From Acidobacteriota bacterium (GTDB lineage Bacteria; Acidobacteriota; Thermoanaerobaculia; Multivoradales; JAHEKO01), in contig JAOTZA010000139.1 of assembly GCA_029861655.1 (NCBI GenBank), positions 1-8,405 on the forward strand: a stretch of DNA of 8,405 bases, in the 5' to 3' direction. Positions 1 to 5,336 of this stretch are shown here, one piece after another; within the stretch, counting starts at the first letter, position 1; every line of letters starts with the position of its first letter. The position numbers were made by a program, and so were the translations under genes. The notes beneath the pieces are model-generated. The model searched no databases, was not told the origin of the DNA, and was given only the letters and a program-made list of their open reading frames with translations.

Positions 1-142
1 GCGGTGAGCCGGTCAACTCTTGCACGATCACGTAGAGCGCGATGGTGTTGAACCAGTCGCCAAAAAACGAGGCGACCGCGCCGCTCCACACGAGCCGGTA
101 GTTGCGGTTGGTTCGCAGGAGAGAGAGGTATTCGTTCTGCAC
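1..142 (-). CDS. MFS transporter, N-terminal fragment (cut by left edge)
   Basis: Partial. Reading leftward from a GTG at 142-140, the frame stays open to the window edge and gives 47 residues. They contain an LLRTNRNYRLVW stretch (residues 8-19), followed by GDWFNTIALYVIV (28-40) and LTGSP (43-47). Segments of the form 'L..NRNYR.LW......GDWFN.IAL....LTGS' are typical of the start of MFS transporters of the enterobactin-exporter/MFS_3 type, covering the cytoplasmic N-tail and the first membrane helix. An in-frame TGA lies seven codons upstream of the GTG, so this is the only credible start; no clear Shine-Dalgarno precedes it. It lies 87 bases downstream of the VOC gene on the same strand and may be co-transcribed with it. 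The substrate cannot be told from this fragment. The family call is fairly secure; everything past helix 1 is outside the window. Confidence 0.8.
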   Translation of the reverse strand, partial: MQNEYLSLLRTNRNYRLVWSGAVASFFGDWFNTIALYVIVQELTGSP

Positions 143-185
143 GGCGGGGCGGGATCATCTCATTGTGCCGAGTGGCTAGCTTTAG

Positions 186-203
186 CGAGGAACGGCCCCC
201 TCG
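186..203. other. Short hairpin between VOC gene and MFS gene
   Basis: CGAGG at 186-190 is a perfect inverted match to CCTCG at 199-203 with an 8-base loop. It lies between the VOC stop codon and the MFS start. On the minus strand no T-run follows the stem, so it is not a classical intrinsic terminator. It may be only an incidental GC-rich pairing. The rest of the 87-base gap shows nothing else recognisable. Confidence 0.25.
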
Positions 204-229
204 TATCGTGCCGCTACCTCGGGATCGAT

Positions 230-1084
230 CTACTCGAGGACTCGGATCGCGTAGGGATAGCCGGGGAAGTCGAAGACCCCCACCGGGTCTCCGCGGATCT
301 CGACTCGCGTCGGGAACACGTCGACCGGCGCTGGCCGGTCTCGCAGCCGATCGCCGATCTGGCGGCCGCGTTTGAAGAGAAGAAGCAGACCCCGTTCATC
401 TCCGATGGCCCAGAAGGGCTCCCCTCCCCAGCCGTATTGATCGAGCTCGAAGCGGGTCTGCACCACGGTCGCAGTTCCCGGGACGTCGTCGACGACAAAG
501 GCGATCTCGCTGGCGTAGTGGATGTCCTCGCTGGAGAAGGGTCCATCGGCGCTGTTGCCGAGATCGTGCCGCGCGATGTACTCGAGAACATTTCCTGCTG
601 GATCCCAGAAGAAGACCGAGTGGGCGTTCCAACGTCTGAAGTGGCGCACATCGTCGGGGAACGAGGGGTCGCGCAGGTTCTCAGGTGTGATGAAGAGGGG
701 AGTTCTCTCGAACTGCCACTTCCGCGCGGCGAGGATCTTGTTCTGTGGGATGTTGAAGGCGAAGTGGTAGAAGGGCGCGGCATTCGCCTCGGAGGTGTAG
801 GTGAAGCGGATCTCGGTGCCACCGGCCTGGACGACGAGTTCTTTGTCCTCCTCGAAAAGGATCGGCAACCCGAGTTTCTCGCCGTAGAAGTGCTTCATGT
901 CGCTCACGGGCGAGGTGGTGACGAGATTCAAGCCGAGGAGCCGGGGCGCAATCTCGCCGCTCGGTTGTGCGGGCGGTTCCAGCGGCGCATTCTGTTCCCC
1001 CTGGGCCCATGCTGCGGACCCGTGGCCGTTCAGGAAGAGCGCCGCAGCGGAAAAGCGGGTCAAGAGCTGACGCCGGTCGAGCAT
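230..1084 (-). CDS. Tat-exported VOC (glyoxalase/dioxygenase-fold) family protein
   Basis: 284 residues from the ATG at 1084. The N-terminus MLDRRQLLTRFSAAALFL reads as a twin-arginine signal (DRRQLLT) with a hydrophobic core and probable cleavage after AWA (residue 27), so the protein should be exported folded. Residues about 48-172 look like a vicinal-oxygen-chelate domain: LGLNLVTTSP, then FYGEKLGLPILFEE, YHFAFNIP with H107, and FWDPAGNVLEYIARH with E168. H107 and E168 sit where VOC metal ligands usually lie. Residues about 188-240 (IHYASEIAFVVDDVP to LLLLFKRG) resemble a second, shorter VOC half. Known members include glyoxalase I and extradiol dioxygenases; the substrate here is unknown. 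Two further in-frame ATGs (1111, 1123) could extend the N-terminus by 9 or 13 residues; 1084 places the RR motif closest to the start. None has a good Shine-Dalgarno, and a TATCCT at 1130-1125 could serve as the -10 box. Confidence 0.8.
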   Translation of the reverse strand: MLDRRQLLTRFSAAALFLNGHGSAAWAQGEQNAPLEPPAQPSGEIAPRLLGLNLVTTSPVSDMKHFYGEKLGLPILFEEDKELVVQAGGTEIRFTYTSEANAAPFYHFAFNIPQNKILAARKWQFERTPLFITPENLRDPSFPDDVRHFRRWNAHSVFFWDPAGNVLEYIARHDLGNSADGPFSSEDIHYASEIAFVVDDVPGTATVVQTRFELDQYGWGGEPFWAIGDERGLLLLFKRGRQIGDRLRDRPAPVDVFPTRVEIRGDPVGVFDFPGYPYAIRVLE

Positions 1085-1124
1085 CTGGGTTCGATCACGG
1101 GGTCTTCGCATCGGAGGGATCATG

Positions 1125-1130
1125 AGGATA
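1125..1130 (-). promoter_or_regulatory. Possible -10 box for the VOC gene
   Basis: TATCCT read on the minus strand. A start site about 7 bases downstream would fall near 1117, giving a very short leader before the ATG at 1111 and about 33 bases before the ATG at 1084. No convincing -35 is seen. The hexamer matches TANNNT but is a weak call alone. Confidence 0.3.
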
Positions 1131-1171
1131 CCCGATGGGTCTTCGAACCGTGGCTCGTGGGGGAAGACCGA

Positions 1172-1177
1172 TAGACT
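1172..1177 (+). promoter_or_regulatory. -10 box, leaderless-type, for DUF6463 gene
   Basis: TAGACT followed by exactly 7 bases and then the GTG start at 1185. With usual -10 to start-site spacing, transcription would begin at or next to the G of GTG, giving a leaderless mRNA. The nearest purine-rich stretch (GGGGGAAG, 1160-1167) lies upstream of the -10 and so cannot act as a Shine-Dalgarno for this transcript. The same hexamer and spacing recur before msrA. Confidence 0.5.
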
Positions 1178-1184
1178 GACACTT

Positions 1185-1532
1185 GTGAAACGTTGGATTG
1201 GACGTTGGATTCTGGGTGTCGGGGTGGTCCATACGCTCTTCGGCCTGGTGGTCTTTCGCGGCACCTGGCAGACGCTCTGGGCGGAAGGTCTTTTCAATAC
1301 CGTCAACGGCCAGCCGGAAAGGGAGTTCCCGGTCTGGTTCCTGAGCGCTGGAATCCTGACGATGCTCTTTGGCTCTCTGGTGGATTGGGTCGAGGGACAG
1401 GGCTGGCCGGTGCCCCGTTCTGTTGCGTGGGGGCTGCTCGGTATGACGGTGCTGATTCTCGTCATCATGCCGGTCTCCGGGGGCTGGCTTCTCCTTCCTG
1501 CGGTAATGGGGCTTTTCAATCCAAGGACCTAG
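1185..1532 (+). CDS. Small integral membrane protein, DUF6463-like
   Basis: 115 residues from GTG 1185. Four hydrophobic segments are visible: about 6-24 (with H16 in GVVHTLFGLVVF), 49-68 (PVWFLSAGILTMLFGSLVDW), 78-97 and 99-112 (SGGWLLLPAVMGLF). The pattern 'RWIGR...G..HT.FG', 'GLFNTV', 'FWFL..G....FG.LVDW' and 'MPVSG.WLLLP' fits, from memory, the uncharacterised DUF6463 family. No enzymatic role is known. The frame is open upstream to an ATG at 1122, but that would add a polar 21-residue tail (with SSNRGSWGK) overlapping the VOC start region. The GTG begins directly at the conserved VKRWIGRW and has a well-spaced TAGACT box upstream, so I prefer it. Divergent from the VOC gene; deoD follows 146 bases later on the same strand. 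Confidence 0.7.
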   Translation: MKRWIGRWILGVGVVHTLFGLVVFRGTWQTLWAEGLFNTVNGQPEREFPVWFLSAGILTMLFGSLVDWVEGQGWPVPRSVAWGLLGMTVLILVIMPVSGGWLLLPAVMGLFNPRT

Positions 1533-1555
1533 ACGGGGAATTCGAGAAAGCGTCG

Positions 1556-1561
1556 TAGAAT
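1556..1561 (+). promoter_or_regulatory. Possible -10 box for deoD
   Basis: TAGAAT differs from TATAAT at one position. A start site near 1568 would put the inverted repeats at 1565-1609 at the very beginning of the deoD leader. No good -35 is found 16-18 bases upstream, so support is weak. Confidence 0.3.
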
Positions 1562-1564
1562 CCA

Positions 1565-1609
1565 TGTCCACAGCGACGTTCCGCCCACCGCTGTATCGTG
1601 CGGTGGACA
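1565..1609 (+). other. Overlapping inverted repeats in the deoD leader
   Basis: Three perfect pairings share bases and exclude one another. ACAGCG (1570-1575) pairs with CGCTGT (1589-1594). CCACCG (1585-1590) pairs with CGGTGG (1601-1606). TGTCCAC (1565-1571) pairs with GTGGACA (1603-1609). No T-run follows any stem, so none is a classical terminator. The segment lies about 70 bases before the deoD start. It may be an operator or a switching leader; this is inference from pairing alone. Confidence 0.35.
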
Positions 1610-1678
1610 CCTGATCAAGGGAAACTCGGTCGATCGGCCGCCGTTGCGTCGACGTCCGAAGAGGAAGGTTTTCGAAAC

Positions 1679-2407
1679 ATGCCGACACCGACACCCCACA
1701 TCAGTGCGAGCCCGGGCGATTTCGCCGAAGCGATTCTTCTTCCCGGCGACCCATTGCGCGCCCAGCACATCGCCGAAAGCCACCTGGACGACGCACGCCA
1801 GGTCACTCGGGTCCGCAACATGCTGGGCTTTACGGGAAGCTACAAGGGCCTCCCGGTCTCGGTGATGGGTACCGGGATGGGAATCCCTTCGGCGTCCATC
1901 TATGGTGCCGAGTTGATCAACGAGTACGGTGTGCGCCGGCTTATACGGGTTGGGAGCTGCGGTGGTATCGCCGAGAGTGTCAACCTCCGAGACGTGATCC
2001 TGGCGGTTGGCGCGTGCACGGACTCTCCCGTCAACCGGCGTCGCTACCGGGGCAATGACTTTGCCGCGGTCGCCGATTTCGGGTTGCTGCGAGCGGCCGC
2101 CGAGGCAGGGGACGAGCTGGAACTGCCGATCCGGACCGGCGTCGTCCACACGGCGGATCTGTTCTACGGGCCCGAGTCCAACCCCTTCGAAGCGATGCTG
2201 AAGATGGGTGTGCTGGCGGTGGAGATGGAAGCGGCCGGTCTTTATGGTCTGGCCGCGGAGCGCGGAGCGCGGTGTCTCGCCGTCATGACGGTCAGCGACC
2301 ATGTCATCACGGGCGAGAGCACATCCTCGGACGAACGACAGTCGACGTTTGACGAAATGGTGCACCTGGCGCTCGAGGCCTTGGTGCGCGATTCGGCTTC
2401 AGATTAG
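1679..2407 (+). CDS. deoD: Purine-nucleoside phosphorylase, DeoD type
   Basis: 242 residues, close to the 239 of E. coli DeoD. Catalyses reversible phosphorolysis of purine (deoxy)ribonucleosides to free base and (deoxy)ribose-1-phosphate; cytosolic, hexameric in the known family, serving purine salvage and nucleoside breakdown. The alignment is collinear with E. coli, our numbering being +3. H7 (from PTPHISA) and R46 (VRNMLGFTG) correspond to residues the neighbouring subunit contributes. G23 and R27 (PGDPLR), R90 and S93 (IRVGSCGG) form the phosphate site. E182, M183 and E184 (VEMEAAG) bind ribose. D207 (TVSDH) and R220 (DERQSTF) are the catalytic pair. All key residues are present, so it should be active. 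Start: ATG 1679 with GAGGAAGG at 1661-1668 as ribosome binding site; an upstream in-frame ATG at 1598 would add 27 residues absent from the family. The gene stands alone, not beside deoA/B/C-like genes. It converges on the LamG-like gene. Confidence 0.97.
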   Translation: MPTPTPHISASPGDFAEAILLPGDPLRAQHIAESHLDDARQVTRVRNMLGFTGSYKGLPVSVMGTGMGIPSASIYGAELINEYGVRRLIRVGSCGGIAESVNLRDVILAVGACTDSPVNRRRYRGNDFAAVADFGLLRAAAEAGDELELPIRTGVVHTADLFYGPESNPFEAMLKMGVLAVEMEAAGLYGLAAERGARCLAVMTVSDHVITGESTSSDERQSTFDEMVHLALEALVRDSASD

Positions 2408-2409
2408 CT

Positions 2410-3606
2410 CTAGGGTTCGCTCTTCTCGGTCTTGACCGCGGCGAAGAACCCACCGCTCGCGTAGCGGCCTCCGCGAATGCGGATCAGGAAGTGGTTGGTG
2501 CCCTCGACCAGCGGCTGGGTGGTGTAGGGCGATGGTGGGTGGTCTAGGTTGACCCCGAAATCGTGCCAGGCAAAGCGGTCGGCGTAGGCGTAGCCCTGGA
2601 AATGCCCGTTGAGCCAGTGCGTCATATCGTCGATGGTGCTGAATTCGACTTCAGCGTTGGTTTCCGGGGGCACTTCGATGGTGGTGTGGAAGTAGGCGAC
2701 GGTGTTCTCGCCGAGGAAGTCGACAACGCGACCCGTCACGACCGCGCCTCGGGCGTCGGTCTCGAACTTGCGCCACCGGTGTTCGACGCCATCCTCTACG
2801 ACTCCGCCGCTTGTCGGCACCGCTCTCCGTTCGAGCTCGCCGTGGGTCCCGCGTAGTGGTCCCAGCACCTGCCAGTCTCGCAGCATTCGTTCAGGACGGT
2901 GATCGATCCCCGTTGGGAGTATCGGACCGCGATAGCTCAAGCCATCGATCGATGTTACGCGGACGTTGTCGATCCAGACGGGGCCACCGACGACCCGTGG
3001 TTTGAATCCCGCCTTTCCCGAGTCGTACTCGAAGTGCGGAAAAGTGACCTTGGGTGTCTCCATGTCGGCAACGTAAAGATGACAGACGGTGCCCTTGACC
3101 TCGAGGGCAAAGCGTTGCCACGCACCGGTAACAATCGCTGCCTCGCCGGTGAGCGCGACCCTGAACTCTTCGTGCAGCATCCGCGCCGGGTTCCAGTCCC
3201 GGCGTGGATTGACACGAATGTAGCTGCCATTGCCCTTGATGTAGAGGCTACCCAGATCGATCCGGCCGTTTGACTCGCGCAGGTTGTAGATGAACCCGAG
3301 GTAGTTGTGCTCGTCGGTGGGAAAAAGTACCTCGCCTTCGATTCGGTAGGCGGGCCAGGTTTCGGAACCTTTGATCAGCGCATAAAGAGTCGAGTGCTCG
3401 GGGCTCATCCGCAGCACGCCGCCGCGGGTCTCGTCCCGCGAGTCGACAATCGCAATGGCGTTTTTGTCGTTGATCTCCCAGCCGGAAAGATCGCCTTCGA
3501 AGTCGTCTGAGAAGAGAAGCCTAGGCGATTCGGCAAGAGCCCGAGCAGCCGGAAACACAGCAAGCAACGAAATGAAAAGAGCTCTGCAAAAGGCGGTTCT
3601 CTTCAT
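2410..3606 (-). CDS. Secreted protein with LamG-like and galactose-binding-like domains
   Basis: 398 residues. MKRTAFCRALFISLLAVFPAA is a Sec signal with likely cleavage after ALA (residue 25). Residues about 31-220 look like a concanavalin A-like/LamG jelly-roll: it opens with LLFSDDFEGDLSGWEI, has alternating strands (YRIEGEVLF, YLGFIYNL, DLGSLYIKG, WQRFALEVKGTVCHLYVAD), and closes with GPVWIDNVRV, the usual last strand. Residues about 240-395 start with DWQVLGPL and contain YFHTTIEVPPETNAEVEF, DDMTHWLNGH and GTNHFLIRIRGG, the pattern of a galactose-binding-like beta-sandwich as in glycosidase accessory modules. No catalytic glutamate motif of a known glycoside hydrolase is recognised, so a binding or surface role is more likely than hydrolysis. 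The start lies 12 bases after the stop of the TPR lipoprotein gene with no promoter between, so the two are probably one operon. Exact family unknown. Confidence 0.75.
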   Translation of the reverse strand: MKRTAFCRALFISLLAVFPAARALAESPRLLFSDDFEGDLSGWEINDKNAIAIVDSRDETRGGVLRMSPEHSTLYALIKGSETWPAYRIEGEVLFPTDEHNYLGFIYNLRESNGRIDLGSLYIKGNGSYIRVNPRRDWNPARMLHEEFRVALTGEAAIVTGAWQRFALEVKGTVCHLYVADMETPKVTFPHFEYDSGKAGFKPRVVGGPVWIDNVRVTSIDGLSYRGPILPTGIDHRPERMLRDWQVLGPLRGTHGELERRAVPTSGGVVEDGVEHRWRKFETDARGAVVTGRVVDFLGENTVAYFHTTIEVPPETNAEVEFSTIDDMTHWLNGHFQGYAYADRFAWHDFGVNLDHPPSPYTTQPLVEGTNHFLIRIRGGRYASGGFFAAVKTEKSEP

Positions 3607-3618
3607 CGTGACGTTCGA

Positions 3619-5130
3619 CTACATACCAGCCAACATCTCTTGCGCGGCCGGGCGCACAAAGGCGTAGGTGCCGCTCAAGGCGTTGAAATCGGCCGCGGCC
3701 TCACAATAGGCGCGCGCGTCCTCACCACGGCCGAGCCCTTGATGGGCCTGGGCCGTGAGCAACAAGACGCGAGGGTTCTGCTGGTTGGCCTGTTCGAGAT
3801 GCGCCAGCGCGCCGTCGGGCTTGCCTTCGGCGAGGGCGATCATTGCCATCAGCTCGTGCGCCTGGCGGACCTCGAACGGAATCTTCTTGACCTCGACCAT
3901 CTCGCCGTAGCTGGTGGCCGTCTCCTTGGCCTTCTGCAAGTCATCGCCAGCGAGCGCGACGCGGGCTTGATCAAAGAGGATGTTTCGTTTGACGTTCTCC
4001 TTGACGTCGTCCGAGACGGCAGCCTTCTCGATCGCCTCGATGGACTTCGCATAGCTGTCGGTGGCCTCGTCCAGCCGGCCCGCCTCGAGCAGAATGTCGC
4101 CCACCAAGTTGAGGTCGCCGGCTATAGTCGCCTGGTCATCATCAGCTTCCGCCAGGGCGAGGCGGGCGCCGCAGGTCTCGAGCGCTTCGTCGTATTTGCC
4201 CTCGTGGAGGTAGGAGCGTGCCTTCCACAGGAGAGCCGCGCGGCTCTCGCCGACGTTGCGCGCCACGCTGGATAGCTCCTCGAGGGTGGCACGGGCCGCC
4301 TGTGGATCGCCCATGAGGATCTGGTTGTTGGCAATGCCGACATAGGAAGCGACAAAGTTCGGATTCTGCTCCAGGGCTTGCTCGTACTTGCCGATGGCCT
4401 CTTCGAAACGACCCATCTTCATCAGCAGCTCGGCGTAGGAGTCGTAAGGATTCGGATCGTCGGGGATGAGCTCAACGTATTTCTGGAACGAGGCCTCGGC
4501 TGCCTCGAAGTCGGCGAGAAAACGATGCGCGTACCCTTTCTGGTTGTAGGGCTGGGAAAACTCCGGGTTGATGTCGATCGCGTGCCGGTAGTGCTCGATG
4601 GCTTGGCCGTATTCCTGACGGCCGAAATGAACCGCACCGAGGGCGTTGTGAGCCCGCTCGTCGGAGGGAAAGGCGGCAACCAGCTGGGTCAGAAGGGCGA
4701 TCTGCTCATCGGGGTGACCCTTGGCCCCAGCCTCGGCGGCGAGAACGAGGAGACGCTCCCCATCGGAGGCCGTGCCGGTCGCCTCGACGGCGGACTCCAG
4801 ATGATCCCAGAACTCCTGGGCGGTCGAGCCGGTGAATCCGGCCAGGAGATGCGCCCAGGCGAAGCTCGGGTCGAGTTCGACGGCCTTTAGGAAGTGCTCG
4901 TGAGCGTCAGTGGCTCGGAGTCTTTCGTTGAGGTCGCGACCGATGAGAAAGGCCTCACGCGCCGCGTCCGAGTCGGTGGTGACGGGAATCTTGCTCGCGG
5001 AGTCTTGTGGTGCTTCTTGCTCCACCGTCGCTTGTGGCGCTTGGCCGCAGGCCGCTACGAGCAGTAGCAAGAAAGCCCCACTGAACGCTGGTATGTGGCG
5101 GTGGAGGTGGCGAGGTAGGTTCTTGATCAT
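3619..5130 (-). CDS. TPR-repeat lipoprotein
   Basis: 503 residues from ATG 5130. The N-terminus has basic residues, then AFLLLLVAAC with C28 as the lipidation site (lipobox VAAC). The next residue is Gly, not Asp, which in Enterobacteria would favour outer-membrane sorting. After a polar linker (about 29-52), the rest is alpha-helical tetratricopeptide repeats. Clear copies include 157-190 (AHNALGAVHFGRQEYGQAIEHY, then INPEF), 194-224, 228-259 (AELLMKMGRFEEAIGKYEQAL, then NPNF), 303-325, 340-372 and 425-453. TPR lipoproteins act as protein-protein scaffolds; the partner is unknown. An ATG upstream at 5364 is in frame but precedes an unlikely polar 78-residue extension. The chosen ATG has a clean AAGGAG (5142-5137) 6 bases upstream. 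It is the first gene of a probable operon with the secreted LamG-like protein, and divergent from the aminopeptidase homologue. Confidence 0.88.
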   Translation of the reverse strand: MIKNLPRHLHRHIPAFSGAFLLLLVAACGQAPQATVEQEAPQDSASKIPVTTDSDAAREAFLIGRDLNERLRATDAHEHFLKAVELDPSFAWAHLLAGFTGSTAQEFWDHLESAVEATGTASDGERLLVLAAEAGAKGHPDEQIALLTQLVAAFPSDERAHNALGAVHFGRQEYGQAIEHYRHAIDINPEFSQPYNQKGYAHRFLADFEAAEASFQKYVELIPDDPNPYDSYAELLMKMGRFEEAIGKYEQALEQNPNFVASYVGIANNQILMGDPQAARATLEELSSVARNVGESRAALLWKARSYLHEGKYDEALETCGARLALAEADDDQATIAGDLNLVGDILLEAGRLDEATDSYAKSIEAIEKAAVSDDVKENVKRNILFDQARVALAGDDLQKAKETATSYGEMVEVKKIPFEVRQAHELMAMIALAEGKPDGALAHLEQANQQNPRVLLLTAQAHQGLGRGEDARAYCEAAADFNALSGTYAFVRPAAQEMLAGM

Positions 5131-5136
5131 TTTTGA

Positions 5137-5142
5137 CTCCTT
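5137..5142 (-). promoter_or_regulatory. Shine-Dalgarno deciding the TPR lipoprotein start
   Basis: AAGGAG on the minus strand, 6 bases before the ATG at 5130. It fixes the start at the signal peptide rather than at upstream in-frame codons. Confidence 0.85.
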
Positions 5143-5241
5143 TTCGGTCGAATATCGGAAGCCTAACAGGCCGGAGGGAGATCGACGGCTGCTGTGACTC
5201 AGACTCCGAGGAGGAGATTCGTAGGTCCTGTTCTGTGTCGG

Positions 5242-5270
5242 TTGACCCGACCGGTCGCAGGCGGTAATAT
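5242..5270 (+). promoter_or_regulatory. Promoter of the aminopeptidase homologue
   Basis: TTGACC (5242-5247) is separated by exactly 17 bases from TAATAT (5265-5270). The -35 matches consensus at five of six positions and the -10 at four of six. The start site would lie near 5277, giving a leader of about 60 bases before the ATG at 5337. It is the best sigma-70-like promoter in the window. The spacer holds the palindrome at 5248-5257. Confidence 0.65.
5248..5257. promoter_or_regulatory. Candidate operator palindrome in promoter spacer
   Basis: CGACCGGTCG is a perfect 10-base palindrome that starts immediately after the -35 hexamer and ends 7 bases before the -10. A regulator bound here would directly affect polymerase. 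The regulator is unknown. A 10-base palindrome in GC-rich DNA can arise by chance. Confidence 0.35.
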
Positions 5271-5336
5271 TCGCCGTAACAGTTAATCCTTGGGACGCCG
5301 AACCTACTTCCACGAAACTCACGAAAGGGGATTGAG

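Noticed and set aside
20..1174. A 384-codon open frame on the plus strand opposite the VOC gene.
   Set aside because: It is antisense to a protein with a recognisable signal peptide and VOC motifs. Its composition (rich in E, G, V, D, R) is that of a codon-biased shadow frame in GC-rich DNA, and it shows no domain.
1122..1184. Upstream in-frame ATG for the DUF6463 protein.
   Set aside because: It adds a polar tail with no family similarity, overlaps the divergent VOC promoter/start region, and would lie upstream of the TAGACT box.
1191..1211. Direct repeat of CGTTGGATT, two copies 3 bases apart.
   Set aside because: It lies within the DUF6463 coding start and simply encodes RWI-G-RWI; two copies are not enough for an iteron or mobile-element claim.
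3640..4275. Long plus-strand open frame opposite the TPR lipoprotein (another at 4378-4890).
   Set aside because: Mirror frame of the Leu/Ala/Glu-rich TPR coding sequence, with no recognisable motif or ribosome binding site.
5155..5220. Possible -10 boxes for the TPR lipoprotein operon (GATATT, TAGGCT on the minus strand).
   Set aside because: Neither has a -35 at suitable spacing, so I could not choose a promoter for this operon.
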